Shown here: one piece after another, positions 55,545-64,000 of the stretch | Numbering within the stretch: the first letter of the stretch is position 1 | How the letters are laid out: every line of letters begins with the position of its first letter | Assembly: GCF_030403505.1 (NCBI RefSeq) | Contig: NZ_JAUEMJ010000002.1 | Span: forward strand, 186,001 to 250,000 | Direction: 5' to 3' | Length of the DNA: 64,000 nucleotides | Source: Glycomyces tritici | GTDB lineage: Bacteria > Actinomycetota > Actinomycetes > Mycobacteriales > Micromonosporaceae | Made by a program: the position numbers and the translations under genes | Notes under the pieces: model-generated | The model's input: only the letters and a program-made list of their open reading frames with translations | What the model was told of the DNA's origin: nothing | Database searches by the model: none

Positions 55545-56597
55545 GTGGAGCTCAACGACCGCATCGACGCCGCCCTGACCGTCTTCCTGGACCGGCAGGC
55601 CGCCGTGATCTGCGGGATCGATCCAAGTCTCTCGGCGTATGCGGACGCGGTGCGCGACTTCGTGCTGCGCGGCGGCAAGCGCCTGCGGCCGGCGTTCGCG
55701 TACTGGGGCGCGCGGGGCGCGGGGCTCGAGGACTCGGATGAGCTGGTGGCGTGCGTGGCCTCGCTGGAACTGCTGCAGGCGTCGGCGCTGATGCACGACG
55801 ACCTCATCGACGGCTCGGACACGCGGCGCGGGATGCCTTCGATCCACCGGCGGTTCGCGGCGCTGCACGAGAGCGAGGGCTGGTCGGGCCGGCCCGGCGG
55901 GTTCGGGGCGGCGGCGGCGATCCTGCTCGGGGACCTGTGCCTGGCGTGGTCGGACGAGCTGTTCTGCTCGGCGGGGATGCCGTTCGCCCTGGTGGCCGCC
56001 GCGCGGCACGACTTCGACCTGATGCGCACCGAGGTGAGCGCGGGGCAGTACCTCGACGTCCTGTCGGAGGTGCGCCGGGACGTCTCGGAGTCGACGGCGG
56101 CGAAGGTGGCGCGGTACAAGTCCGCGAAGTACACGATCGAGCGGCCGATGCTGATCGGGGCGTCGCTGGCGGGGGCGCCGGAGCGGGTCCGGGAGCACTA
56201 CTCGGCGATCGGGCTGCCGCTGGGCGAGGCGTTCCAGCTGCGCGACGACGTGCTCGGGGTGTTCGGCGACCCGGCGCAGACGGGCAAGCCGGCCGGTGAC
56301 GACCTGCGGGAGGGCAAGCACACGTTCCTCATCGCGCGGGCCTCGGCGGCTGCCGATGCGGCGCAGCGGGCGGCGTTGGACGCGGGGCTCGGCGACCCGG
56401 AGCTCGACGAGGCCGGAGTGCAGCGGCTGCGGGCGGTCCTGATGGACACCGGGGCACTGGCCGACACGGAGGAGCGCATCGCGTCGCTCGCGGCGGAAGC
56501 CGAAGCGGCACTGGAGGACTCGCGTGCCGATGTCGACCCGGCCGCGTTGCAGGTCTTCGCCGGACTGCTGGTCAAGGCCGTGAAGCGGGACTTCTAA
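55545..56597 (+). CDS. Polyprenyl diphosphate synthase (GGPP-synthase type)
   Basis: A 350-aa trans-prenyltransferase that condenses isopentenyl diphosphate with allylic diphosphates. The first Asp-rich motif is LMHDDLIDGSDTRRG, and the region before it (GGKRLRPAFAYW) binds diphosphate. The second motif FQLRDDVLGVFGDP has DDxxG, as in many actinobacterial GGPP synthases. GKPAGDDLREGKHTFL follows. GTG 55545 is chosen from the promoter spacing; a more upstream frame start at 55467 would add 26 residues unlike the family. Chain length (C20 versus longer) cannot be settled from the motifs. Confidence 0.9.
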   Translation: MELNDRIDAALTVFLDRQAAVICGIDPSLSAYADAVRDFVLRGGKRLRPAFAYWGARGAGLEDSDELVACVASLELLQASALMHDDLIDGSDTRRGMPSIHRRFAALHESEGWSGRPGGFGAAAAILLGDLCLAWSDELFCSAGMPFALVAAARHDFDLMRTEVSAGQYLDVLSEVRRDVSESTAAKVARYKSAKYTIERPMLIGASLAGAPERVREHYSAIGLPLGEAFQLRDDVLGVFGDPAQTGKPAGDDLREGKHTFLIARASAAADAAQRAALDAGLGDPELDEAGVQRLRAVLMDTGALADTEERIASLAAEAEAALEDSRADVDPAALQVFAGLLVKAVKRDF

Positions 56598-56745
56598 GAA
56601 TTCTCCACATTGGAATTAGGGCGTTCGGCTCGCATCGGTTCACCCGAATGGGCCGATTGACACCCGCACGGGTGACCCAACGGTTACCACCCGTCGCCTC
56701 GCTCGTTGATACGAGTGAAGGACATGAAACGGACGGTGGGACACA

Positions 56746-57432
56746 GTGGGACTCTTCGGCGCCATCGGGCGCGAGACCAGGGGCGCAATCCGTTCCCTCG
56801 GTTACGATCTGCGCCAGTCGCGGCGCTTCCGGCGGGCCGGTGCGATCGCGGTGGTGGCGGTCGCGGGCGGCATGATCGCGACCGGGGCGCTGCTCCGCGA
56901 GCCGGTGCCGGGCCTCCAGGGCCTGGCCGACGAGGGCTCGGACATCACCGAGGGCTGGTTCGGCCTGGGTGCGGACACGACCGGTCAGGACGCGGAGGCC
57001 TCCGAGGAGGAGGCGTCGCAGTCGCCTACGGCCGCAGGCGAAGCCGGCGATCGGGAAGCGTCGGACCCCACGTCGTCGAGTGAGGCGCGGAGCAGGAGCA
57101 CGGGCGAGGCGCCCGGGCTGGTGCCGGTCGGCGGCGAGACCTCGGACCCGGTCGAGGAGGGCAGCGAGACGGCGACGCCCACGCAGGAGCCGACGGAGGA
57201 ACCGACCGAGGAGCCGACCACGGACGCGCCGACCGAGACGCCCACCGAGGAGCCCACCACGGACGCGCCGACGACGGAGGAGCCGACGCCGAGCGCTTCG
57301 GTGCCGACGACCGACATGCCGACGTCGTCCCCGACCGCGGACCCGGGCGCCGAGCCGACCACCGAGTCGAGCGCCGATCTGGCCCCGCGCGGCTCCGTCG
57401 CGCCGATCCCCCGCAAGAGCCGTATCGGCTGA
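56746..57432 (+). CDS. Membrane-anchored Pro/Thr/Glu-rich protein
   Basis: A 228-aa protein of unknown family. A basic cytoplasmic N terminus (GRETRGAIRSLGYDLRQSRRFRR) precedes one membrane helix (AGAIAVVAVAGGMIATGALL). The rest is low-complexity and probably outside the cell, with imperfect TEEPTTDAPT repeats between residues 145 and 185. No catalytic domain is visible. GTG 56746 opens the frame, with GGTGGGA rather than a standard ribosome binding site. It stands between the polyprenyl synthase gene and the convergent PrsW-like gene. It may be a wall-spanning stalk. Confidence 0.65.
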   Translation: MGLFGAIGRETRGAIRSLGYDLRQSRRFRRAGAIAVVAVAGGMIATGALLREPVPGLQGLADEGSDITEGWFGLGADTTGQDAEASEEEASQSPTAAGEAGDREASDPTSSSEARSRSTGEAPGLVPVGGETSDPVEEGSETATPTQEPTEEPTEEPTTDAPTETPTEEPTTDAPTTEEPTPSASVPTTDMPTSSPTADPGAEPTTESSADLAPRGSVAPIPRKSRIG

Positions 57433-57562
57433 GGCGCCGCCGGCGAACGCCGCCCAGCGCACGGTCGGGCGCGACCGTGTCGAGGATCATGGCTGCGATT
57501 GGCAAGGTATCTCCTTGCGGCCCTTGGGTTTGAGGCGCTCCGCTGGACGGCTGCGGCTGCGG

Positions 57563-58732
57563 CTACGCTTTCGCTTCGGCGAGCTCAGCCCTGATCGCGG
57601 CGATGTTGCGCTTCACGGCGGCCACGTCGGGCCCGTCCTCGACCGCCTCACCGCGCCGCTGGTCGCGGGCGACGAGCGTCGCCAGGTTCACCAGCTCCCG
57701 ATGCAGCTGCCCCATGAGGTGCGAGGCCTCCTTGCCCCACTGCCGGTGCGCGTGCTTCCGGGCCTTGCGCCTGCTGCGCAGCGACCGCATCTCGGTGAGG
57801 TCGTCGGCCGTGATGATCCCTTCGTCCTGATCGGACATCGTGGTCACGAACCAGTGCCATTCCGCGCGGGCCGCGAAATGGTAGAGCACGAAGAACAGTC
57901 CGAGGATGATCAGGCCCTTGCCGTAGCTCAGCGGGATCCCCAGCGCCGGCGGCATGCTCGAGGGCAGCGGCATGTTCCACAGGCCGTGCATCCCCAGGGC
58001 CAGCGCGTACAGGCCGACGGCGACGCCGAGGCGGGTGCTGAGGCGGCGCCGGGTCTGGGTCACGAAGAACGCGATGCCGAGCCCGGCCGCGCCGGTGTAC
58101 AGCGGGTGGGACCAGGGCCCGGCGACCAGGACCCGCGTGAACGTGACCGTGAGCGCCCCGGTGAGGTCGGAGTTCGGGTTCATGACCGCGTACTTGATGG
58201 CGTACGTGAGGTTCTCCACGACCTGGAAGCCCAGGCCCACGAGCGCGCCGTAGATGAGGCCGTCGATGGAGCGGTCGAAGTGCTCGCGCACGATGAGGAC
58301 GAGCATGACCACGCCCATGGCCTTGAGCCACTCCTCGTTGAGGGGGCCGACGATGGGCGGGCCCCAGGTGCGGGCCCACTGGGCGTCGGTGAACTCGGCG
58401 AGGACGACGAGCGCGGCGTCGTTGGCGAACATGGCGAACGCGACGGCCGCCAGGCCGCCCCAGCACATGGCGGCGGCCCGCACGGTGGGCGGTTCGCGCT
58501 CGAAGAGGTCGAGGCGGGCGAGGATGTCGAGGAAGAAGAACGCGAGCACGGCGTTCACGCCGATGGAGGCCCACAGGGCGGTCGCGATGTCGCCGTAGGC
58601 GGGCGAGAGGACGCGGCCGAGTTCGAGCAGGCCGTAGACGAGGCAGGCGACGAAGAGCCAGTAGGCGGGGCGCCTGATGCGGACGAACGCGCCCTGGCTC
58701 TCGACGACGACGCGTTCGGTCCGGACGTTCAC
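57563..58732 (-). CDS. PrsW-family intramembrane metalloprotease-like protein
   Basis: A 389-aa polytopic membrane protein (about eight helices) of the PrsW family; B. subtilis PrsW makes site-1 cleavage of an anti-sigma factor. Family motifs visible are FEREPPT after the second helix, PLNEEWLKAMGV (paired Glu), GLGFQVVENLTYA, SHPLYTGAAGLGIAF and GMHGLWNMPL, which supply the expected Glu and His residues. The C-terminal 95 residues are charged and cytoplasmic. GTG 58732 overlaps the stop of the preceding gene by 4 bp (GTGA). The partner gene product may be a substrate or modulator, but that is a guess. Confidence 0.85.
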   Translation of the reverse strand: MNVRTERVVVESQGAFVRIRRPAYWLFVACLVYGLLELGRVLSPAYGDIATALWASIGVNAVLAFFFLDILARLDLFEREPPTVRAAAMCWGGLAAVAFAMFANDAALVVLAEFTDAQWARTWGPPIVGPLNEEWLKAMGVVMLVLIVREHFDRSIDGLIYGALVGLGFQVVENLTYAIKYAVMNPNSDLTGALTVTFTRVLVAGPWSHPLYTGAAGLGIAFFVTQTRRRLSTRLGVAVGLYALALGMHGLWNMPLPSSMPPALGIPLSYGKGLIILGLFFVLYHFAARAEWHWFVTTMSDQDEGIITADDLTEMRSLRSRRKARKHAHRQWGKEASHLMGQLHRELVNLATLVARDQRRGEAVEDGPDVAAVKRNIAAIRAELAEAKA

Positions 58733-59322
58733 TCGCCCTCCAGCCGGAACGCGTCGATGAACGGGTCGGGGTCGACGGTGGCGCTGCCGGGGTCGTCGCC
58801 GGGGGCGATGAGGATGAGGATCGCGGCCGCGCCGCCGTCCTTGCCGACGACGGTGATCGACCCGGCGGTGTCGAGGCCGACGATGTCGGCGCGGTAGCCC
58901 GAGAGGCCCGATGCGGCGTTCGTGTAGGGCTGCTCGTTGTTGTAGGCGTAGCCGCGTTCGGCGGTGATCGGGTCGGCGCGGCGCACCAGGAGCTTCTCGA
59001 GGCTCTCGACGTGGGTGTCGACCTCGACGGCGGCGGTCAGGGCGCCGTGGCGGAAGTTCTGGCGCTGGTCGGCCATGTGGATGCCCGGGGAGGTCCAGCC
59101 CTCGCCGGGGAGCTTGAACTCGAGGCTGGCTCCGGAGACGGGGTAGGACTGGAGGTAGAGGGTCTCGCCGGACTCGATCTCCAGCACGGAGTCGCCGAGG
59201 GCGCGTTCGATGCCGATCCAGAACGCCAGCGGCAGTGCGATGGCCAGTGCCGCGACCACGGCCTGCCACAGGCGGCCGCGTTCGACCCCGAACCGGTTCA
59301 AGTGGATGGTGACGTCGCCCAA
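58729..59322 (-). CDS. Single-pass membrane protein coupled to the PrsW-like gene
   Basis: A 197-aa protein of unknown family. It has a short N terminus, one membrane helix (LWQAVVAALAIALPLAFWIGI) and an extracytoplasmic domain (LEIESGETLYLQSYPVSG, LEFKLPGEGWTSPGIHMADQ, GLSGYRADIVGLDTAGSITVV). TTG 59322 is preferred because GGAGG lies five bases upstream; GTG 59346 is also in frame with no ribosome binding site. The stop overlaps the PrsW-like start by 4 bp, so the two are co-translated. Confidence 0.65.
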   Translation of the reverse strand: MGDVTIHLNRFGVERGRLWQAVVAALAIALPLAFWIGIERALGDSVLEIESGETLYLQSYPVSGASLEFKLPGEGWTSPGIHMADQRQNFRHGALTAAVEVDTHVESLEKLLVRRADPITAERGYAYNNEQPYTNAASGLSGYRADIVGLDTAGSITVVGKDGGAAAILILIAPGDDPGSATVDPDPFIDAFRLEGE

Positions 59323-59440
59323 AGTCCCCTCCCCGAGCCTTGACACGCGTGGATATCAAGGTACGGGAAGGGGACCGGGATTGGTCCCGGATTCCAGCGA
59401 CCGGCAGGTGAGCGCCCCTGCCGCGGAAGGAAGGGCCCGG

Positions 59441-60538
59441 CTAGGCGACCTTGGTGGTCCAGCCGTGGGTGTCCTCGACGCGGCCGTGCTGGAGGTCGAG
59501 GATGGTCTGGCGCAGCTGCATGGTGAACTTGCCGGCCTCGCCGCCGTTGACCTTGAACTCGCCGCTGCGGCCCTTGACGGTGCCGACCGGGGTGATCACG
59601 GCGGCGGTGCCGCACGCGAAGGCCTCGGAGAGGGCGCCGTTCTCGGCGTCGTCGCGCCAGCGCGCGAGCGAGTAGTCCGTCTCGCGGACCTCCCAGCCGG
59701 CCTCGGTGGCGAGCGTGAAGATCGCGTCGCGGGTGATGCCGGGGAGGATCGTGCCGAGCTTCGGAGTGTACAGGACCCGCTCGTTCTCGTAGGCGAAGAA
59801 CAGGTTCATGCCGCCGAGCTCGTCCACGTTCTCGTACTTGACGGCGTCGAGGAAGACCACCTGGTCGCAGCCGTGCTCGATGGCCTCGGCCTGCGGCAGG
59901 AGGCTCGCGGCGTAGTTGCCGCCGCACTTGGCCGCGCCGGTGCCGCCGGGTCCGGCCCGGTTGAACTCCTCGGAGACCCACAGGTTGAGCGGCTTGGGGC
60001 CGTTCTTGAAGTAGGCGGCCGCCGGGGAGGCGATGACCAGGTACGTGAACTCCTTGGCCGGGCGCACGCCGAGGAACGCCTCGGACGCGAACATGTACGG
60101 GCGCAGGTAGAGGCTGGCCTCCTCCTGGCTCGGCACCCAGTCGCCGTCGACGGCGAGGAGCTCGCGGATCGAGGCGAGGAACCACTCCTCGGGCAGGTGC
60201 GGCATGGCCATGCGCTGCGCCGAGAGGTTGAGGCGGCGGGCGTTGGCCTCGGCGCGGAACAGGCCGATGCCGCCGTCGGGGTACCGGTAGGCCTTCAGGC
60301 CCTCGAAGATCTCCTGGGCGTAGTGCAGGACCGCCGCGGCCGGGGAGAGCGTGAGCGGGCCGTAGGGCTTGACGGTGGCGCTGTGCCAGCCGCGTCCCTC
60401 GGTCCAGGTCATCTGGAACATGTGGTCGGTGAACACGGTGCCGAACACGGGGTCGGCGACGAGCGCTTTGCGCTCGGCGGCCGGGGTCGGGTTCGGGTGC
60501 GGCTCGTGCCGCAGGTCGGGAAGACCGTCGCTGGTCAT
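59441..60538 (-). CDS. ilvE: Branched-chain amino acid aminotransferase
   Basis: PLP fold-type IV transaminase that interconverts branched-chain amino acids and keto acids. The 365-aa product is of the longer BCAT type found in actinobacteria. K204 in GTGAAKCGGNYAAS is the expected PLP lysine. Other blocks are YAQEIFEGLKAYR, LFRAEANARRL, LYLRPYMFAS, QVVFLDAVKYENVDELGGMNLFF and LPGITRDAI. ATG 60538 has GAAGGA upstream. leuB lies upstream on the same strand but a hairpin separates them. Confidence 0.96.
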   Translation of the reverse strand: MTSDGLPDLRHEPHPNPTPAAERKALVADPVFGTVFTDHMFQMTWTEGRGWHSATVKPYGPLTLSPAAAVLHYAQEIFEGLKAYRYPDGGIGLFRAEANARRLNLSAQRMAMPHLPEEWFLASIRELLAVDGDWVPSQEEASLYLRPYMFASEAFLGVRPAKEFTYLVIASPAAAYFKNGPKPLNLWVSEEFNRAGPGGTGAAKCGGNYAASLLPQAEAIEHGCDQVVFLDAVKYENVDELGGMNLFFAYENERVLYTPKLGTILPGITRDAIFTLATEAGWEVRETDYSLARWRDDAENGALSEAFACGTAAVITPVGTVKGRSGEFKVNGGEAGKFTMQLRQTILDLQHGRVEDTHGWTTKVA

Positions 60539-60659
60539 TGATCTGTCCTTCAGTGCAAGTGGCTCGGGTGTGGTGCTGTATTTGGTCCTGATGCCTAACT
60601 TACCGCTCGTTCAGGTGGTCGGGCGGCGCGCGGCCCGGTCGGTCTCCGACACGGAAAAA

Positions 60660-60702
60660 CGCCCGGCGAGTCGCTCTTGTCAGAGCGCTGGCCCGCCGGG
60701 CG
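60660..60702 (-). terminator. Nested hairpin after leuB
   Basis: Outer arms CGCCCGGCG (60660-60668) and CGCCGGGCG (60694-60702) enclose an inner stem CGCTCT-TGTC-AGAGCG (60672-60687). It begins 18 bases after the leuB stop and lies upstream of ilvE. Confidence 0.65.
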
Positions 60703-60719
60703 TCGAAGCTGCTTGGGTG

Positions 60720-61757
60720 CTAGCTGAGCTGTCCGGCGACGTCGGCGGCTACTCGGTCGCCTACCTCGCCGGTGCGGATCTTGGTGCCGGCGTCGCGTCC
60801 GGCCAGTTCGCGCTCGACCGCGGCGTTCACCGCGGCGGCGGCGTCGGGGCGGCTCAGGTGCTCGAGCAGGAGCGCGGTGGAGGAGATCGCGGCGACCGGG
60901 TCGGCGATGCCCTGACCGGCGATGTCGGGCGCGGAGCCGTGCACGGGCTCGAACGTCGACGGGTGCGTGTGGTCGGGGTTGATCGAGCCGGTGGCGGCCA
61001 GGCCGATGCCGCCGGTCACCGCGGCCGCGATGTCGGTGAGGATGTCGCCGAACAGGTTGTCGGTGACGATCACGTCGAACGTGTGGGGCCGGTTCACCAG
61101 GAACATGGCGGCGGCGTCCACATGCTGGTACTCGGTGGTGATGTCCGGGTACTCGGCCGCGACCTCGTCGAAGGTGCGCTTCCAGAGGCCGCCGGCGTGC
61201 ACGAGCACGTTGGTCTTGTGGACCAGCGTGAGGTGGCCGCGGCGGCGCTTGGCGCGCTCGAAGGCGTCGCGGATGACCCGCTCGGTGCCGTAGCGCGTGT
61301 TCAGGGACTCCTCGGTGGCGATCTCCGCCGCCGATCCGGTGTGGAGGTTGCCGCCGGCGCCGGTGTACAGCCCCTCGGTGCCCTCGCGGACGACCACGAA
61401 GTCGATGTCGCCGGGCTTGACGTCGGCCAGCGGCGTGGGCGCGCCCGGGTACAGGCGGCTGGGCCGCAGGTTCACGTACTGGTCGAACTCGAAGCGCAGC
61501 TTCAGGAGCAGCCCGCGCTCGAGGACGCCCGGCGGGACCGACGGGTCGCCGATGGCGCCCAGCAGGATCGCGTCGTGCTCGTCCAGTTCGGACAGGACGC
61601 TCTCGGGGAGGACCTCACCGGTGCGGTTGTACAGGCGGGCCCCCAGGTCGTACTCGGTCGACTCGTAGCCGGGAAGGGCCACGGCGAGCACCTTCTGCGC
61701 CTCGGCGATGACCTCTTGCCCGATCCCGTCGCCCGGGATGACCGCGATCCTGCTCAT
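60720..61757 (-). CDS. leuB: 3-isopropylmalate dehydrogenase
   Basis: Oxidative decarboxylation step of leucine synthesis. The 345-aa product is the shorter actinobacterial LeuB form. Visible blocks are [13 protein letters not shown] (residue 4), [17 protein letters not shown] (substrate arginines), [31 protein letters not shown] (catalytic Lys), [20 protein letters not shown] (metal Asp) and [16 protein letters not shown] 61757 has GAGAGG four bases upstream. The leader contains a -10-like TAAGGT inside an inverted repeat. Confidence 0.95.
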   Translation of the reverse strand: MSRIAVIPGDGIGQEVIAEAQKVLAVALPGYESTEYDLGARLYNRTGEVLPESVLSELDEHDAILLGAIGDPSVPPGVLERGLLLKLRFEFDQYVNLRPSRLYPGAPTPLADVKPGDIDFVVVREGTEGLYTGAGGNLHTGSAAEIATEESLNTRYGTERVIRDAFERAKRRRGHLTLVHKTNVLVHAGGLWKRTFDEVAAEYPDITTEYQHVDAAAMFLVNRPHTFDVIVTDNLFGDILTDIAAAVTGGIGLAATGSINPDHTHPSTFEPVHGSAPDIAGQGIADPVAAISSTALLLEHLSRPDAAAAVNAAVERELAGRDAGTKIRTGEVGDRVAADVAGQLS

Positions 61758-61860
61758 GCTGCCTCTCTGGTTTCGTCCTCAGTCGCTGACGCGAACTGGT
61801 GCCCCGCTTCCGGTCTGGGACCGGCCGGTTCCCCATCGGTCAGTACTTCCCGGGGAAACG

Positions 61861-61909
61861 CGGAATGCGGGCGAGTGCGTTCACCTTAACGCACCCGTCC
61901 CGCATTCCG
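61861..61909 (-). promoter_or_regulatory. Nested inverted repeat with -10-like hexamer upstream of leuB
   Basis: Outer arms CGGAATGCGGG (61861-61871) and CCCGCATTCCG (61899-61909) enclose a second repeat GTGCGTT-CACCTT-AACGCAC (61875-61894; arm 61888-61894). On the minus strand the inner repeat contains TAAGGT (61883-61888). It could be an operator over the leuB promoter or a leader hairpin; it is not a consensus of any regulator I can name. Confidence 0.4.
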
Positions 61910-61936
61910 ACGAACGACTCTCAGCAGGTGGAACCG

Positions 61937-61970
61937 GTCCGGTGGACGCCGCGAAAGCGACGCACCGGAC
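61937..61970 (-). terminator. Terminator of serA
   Basis: The minus-strand RNA folds as GUCCGGUG...CACCGGAC with an inner CGUCGC-UUUC-GCGGCG stem containing one G-U pair. It begins five bases after the serA stop codon. Confidence 0.75.
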
Positions 61971-61975
61971 AGGCG

Positions 61976-63574
61976 CTAGTCCTGCAGGGTCACCGACTTG
62001 ACGCCGCTCGCGCCGACCGACTCCTTGATGCGGCCGAGCAGCTCGGCCGGCACCGGGGCGTCGAGGGCCATCGCCATGACGGCCTCGCCGCCGGCGGCCT
62101 TGCGGGCCACCTGCATCGCGGCGATGTTGATGCCCAGGTCGCCGAGCGCGCCGCCGATGAGGCCGACGACGCCGGGACGGTCGGTGTAGCGCAGGAACAG
62201 CAGCGAGCCGTCCAGGTCGATGTCGAGCTCGAAGCCGTCGATCTCGGTCAGGCGCAGGCCGCCGTGCGGGCCGGGGCTGATCGTGCCCGAGACCGTGAGG
62301 CTCCGGCCGTCGACGAGCGCACCGCGCAGCGTCAGCAGCGTCTGGTACTCCGGCGACTCCTTCGAGGCGAACAGGCCGACCTCGACGCCGCGCTGGTCCG
62401 CCACGAGGGGCGCGTTCACGTAGGTGACGGAGTCGGCCACGTCCACGAACAGGCCCTTGGTGGCCGCGAGCTGGAGGACGGTGACGTCGTGGTCGACGAC
62501 GTCACCGCGGACCTCGACGGTGAGCGACTGGACCGGGGCGCCGGTGAGCGCGTTGAACGTGCGGCCCAGGCGCTCGGCGAGCGGCAGGAGCGGGCGCACG
62601 TCCTCGTGGACGACACCCCCGGCCTGCACGTTCGCGGCGTCCGGTACGAACTCGCCGGAGAGGGCGAGGCGCACGCTCTTGGCGACGGCGAGGCCGGCGT
62701 TGTCCTGCGCCTCGCGCGTGGACGCGCCCAGGTGCGGGGCGGCGACCACGTTGTCGAGCGCGAACAGCGGCGAGTCGGTGCACGGCTCCTTGACGAACAC
62801 GTCGAGGCCGGCGGCGGCCACGCGGCCGTCCTGCAGCGCGGCGGCGAGCGCCTCTTCGTCGATGAGGCCGCCGCGCGCGGCGTTGACGATCCGCACGCCC
62901 GGCTTGACCTTGTTGAACGCGTCCTCGCCGAGGATGCCCACGGTCTCGGGCGTCTTCGGCAGGTGGATCGTGATGAAGTCCGCGGCGGCCAGCAGCGTGT
63001 CGAGGTCGACGAGCTTCACGCCGAGCTTCGCGGCGATCGCGGGCTGGGCGTACGGGTCGTAGGCGACCACGTCCATGTCGAAGGCCTGCATGCGGGTGGT
63101 GACGAGCTGCCCGATCTTGCCGAAGCCGATGACGCCGAGGGTCTTGCCCTGGATCTCGACACCGGTGAACTTCTTGCGGTCCCAGCGCCCGGCGCGCAGC
63201 GAGGCGTCGGCGCGGGCGATGTGGCGGGCGCTGGCGAGCAGCAGCGTGATGGCCTGCTCGGCGGCGGAGACGATGTTGGAGGTCGGCGCGTTGACGACCA
63301 TGACACCGCGCTCGGTGGCGGCGGGCAGGTCGACGTTGTCGAGCCCGACGCCGGCGCGCGCGATGACCTTGAGCTTCGGCGCGTGCTCGAGCGCCGCGGC
63401 GTTGATAGTGGTGGCGGAGCGGACGATCACGGCATCGGCCTCGACCAGTGCGGCGTGGAGGGACTCCACGTTCGTACCGTCGATCTCCCGGACGTCGAAG
63501 TCTCCGGAGAGCACTTCGACCGCGGCGGGAGCGAGCTGGTCGGCAATGACCACGACAGGTTTCGGTTCGGTCAT
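61976..63574 (-). CDS. serA: D-3-phosphoglycerate dehydrogenase (long, ACT-containing)
   Basis: First enzyme of serine synthesis. The 532-aa product is the long type with an extra ASB domain and a C-terminal ACT domain (as in M. tuberculosis, inhibited by serine). Blocks: KVIARAGVGLDNVDLPAA (catalytic Arg), LGVIGFGKIGQLV (NAD loop), VNAARGGLIDEEAL, GLDVFVKEP (Glu) and APHLGASTREA (catalytic His). The ASB region spans about 310-450 and the ACT domain about 455-532 (LFLRYTDRPGVVGLIGGALGDLGINIAAMQV). ATG 63574 has GAGG five bases upstream; an upstream frame extension is not family-like. Confidence 0.96.
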   Translation of the reverse strand: MTEPKPVVVIADQLAPAAVEVLSGDFDVREIDGTNVESLHAALVEADAVIVRSATTINAAALEHAPKLKVIARAGVGLDNVDLPAATERGVMVVNAPTSNIVSAAEQAITLLLASARHIARADASLRAGRWDRKKFTGVEIQGKTLGVIGFGKIGQLVTTRMQAFDMDVVAYDPYAQPAIAAKLGVKLVDLDTLLAAADFITIHLPKTPETVGILGEDAFNKVKPGVRIVNAARGGLIDEEALAAALQDGRVAAAGLDVFVKEPCTDSPLFALDNVVAAPHLGASTREAQDNAGLAVAKSVRLALSGEFVPDAANVQAGGVVHEDVRPLLPLAERLGRTFNALTGAPVQSLTVEVRGDVVDHDVTVLQLAATKGLFVDVADSVTYVNAPLVADQRGVEVGLFASKESPEYQTLLTLRGALVDGRSLTVSGTISPGPHGGLRLTEIDGFELDIDLDGSLLFLRYTDRPGVVGLIGGALGDLGINIAAMQVARKAAGGEAVMAMALDAPVPAELLGRIKESVGASGVKSVTLQD

Positions 63575-63742
63575 GGATACCTCGCAAAGGTGGAGAGACG
63601 GAGGACCGGGCGCGGCGCTGCGTCGTCGCGGCCAATGGTATGTCCAACGCGTTAACGGCTCCTTACCGACCTGCCGCATTCCGAATCCTGGAACACCTCT
63701 CGCATGTCAGGCCCCACAGGTCACGGCCGAGGCGGCGCGCAC

Positions 63743-63793
63743 CTCACGAGTCGCGTTCCGCTTCGTGAGACCCGGACGGGCGGGCGCCCGCCC
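63743..63793 (-). terminator. Hairpins downstream of recX
   Basis: The 16-base palindrome GGGCGGGCGCCCGCCC (63778-63793) and the inverted repeat CTCACGA...TCGTGAG (63743-63749/63763-63769) lie 30-80 bases after the recX stop codon. Either could end the recX transcript before serA. Confidence 0.4.
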
Positions 63794-63822
63794 ACCGCTC
63801 CTCCGCGATCCGGGGAGCGCGG

Positions 63823-64000
63823 TCACTCGAAGTGGGCGTCCTCGTCCAGGAGCTCGGCCGCGTCGCTCTCGGCTTCGGCGAGCACCTGCTTGACGACCGG
63901 GATGGCCACGCCGGAGCCGTAGCCCTTGCGCGCGAGCATCCCCACGAGCTTGCGGAGCACGGCGTCGTCGGTCTGGCCCGCCAGGGACCGGTAGCGGCGC
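63823..64000 (-). CDS. recX: Regulatory protein RecX, C-terminal part (5' end beyond window)
   Basis: The last 58 codons of a gene running in from the right edge. The peptide (RRYRSLAGQTDDAVLRKLVG, then MLARKGYGSGVAIPVVKQVL, then an acidic end) matches the C-terminal three-helix repeat of RecX, which modulates RecA filaments. recX normally follows recA in actinobacteria, so recA probably lies just beyond position 64000. The fragment is short, so the call rests on R-LA-Q--D--R-KL-GMLARKGYG. Confidence 0.75.
   Translation of the reverse strand, partial: RRYRSLAGQTDDAVLRKLVGMLARKGYGSGVAIPVVKQVLAEAESDAAELLDEDAHFE

Noticed and set aside
55545..56597. Defective second Asp-rich motif (DDVLG) in the polyprenyl synthase.
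   Set aside because: DDxxG is normal for this actinobacterial subgroup, and the first motif is intact.

Overview
The window is a 64 kb stretch of a high-GC (roughly 70%) Gram-positive chromosome. It comes from an actinomycete: it carries rbpA, whiA, opcA, a SAV_6107-type HEPN gene, an actinobacterial LexA box, many GTG and TTG starts, and the order uvrC-rapZ-yvcK-whiA-gap-pgk-tpiA-secG beside pgl-opcA-zwf-pgi-tal-tkt and ctaB. I cannot place it to genus from sequence alone. No rRNA, tRNA, CRISPR array, insertion sequence or prophage was seen. Almost all DNA is coding, and long antisense open frames are GC-driven shadows.

Layout. 1-5.3 kb: two tandem paralogous DUF4132 proteins, each preceded by a similar operator-like promoter. 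5.4-14.7 kb: ctaB diverges from a plus-strand central-carbon operon tkt-tal-pgi-zwf-opcA-pgl with touching or overlapping genes. 14.8-25.0 kb: minus-strand rbpA, a SUKH-like gene, secG, glycolytic tpiA-pgk-gap, then whiA, yvcK, rapZ and uvrC. 25.0-32.1 kb: a RIO-type kinase with a possible upstream mini-ORF, then one ABC ATPase followed by three successive pairs of ABC-2-like permeases. 32.2-35.4 kb: a tandemly duplicated two-gene module (small membrane-anchored protein plus HTTM-family membrane protein) headed by a DCC thiol-oxidoreductase-like gene. 35.5-43.8 kb: the conserved series aroE, mltG, ruvX, alaS, two small membrane proteins, a Cys-rich membrane protein and rarA. 43.9-49.95 kb: a lipoprotein, a secreted GH43-type glycosidase, a divergent secreted sugar dehydrogenase and a membrane Ser/Thr kinase. 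50.1-53.6 kb: aspS, a HEPN-domain gene under a perfect LexA box, and a TPR protein. 53.8-59.3 kb: a membrane protein, metF divergent from a polyprenyl synthase, a Pro/Thr/Glu-rich anchored protein, a PrsW-like protease and its partner. 59.4-64 kb: ilvE, leuB, serA and the 3' end of recX at the right edge.

How the genes fit together. The left half is the core of sugar metabolism: the pentose phosphate pathway with its G6PDH cofactor OpcA, lower glycolysis, and the YvcK/RapZ/WhiA regulators. Several single genes appear to have leaderless mRNAs, with a -10 hexamer 6-7 nt before a GTG or ATG.

Most interesting: (i) the LexA box directly upstream of an RX4H-bearing HEPN protein; (ii) one ATPase serving three permease pairs; (iii) the duplicated HTTM module with matching leaderless promoters; (iv) three unrelated genes (secG, tpiA, HEPN) whose stop-codon regions are tandemly repeated into the downstream spacer with different periods (about 16, 37 and 32 bp); (v) an inverted repeat flanking the -10 of the DUF4132 paralogs.
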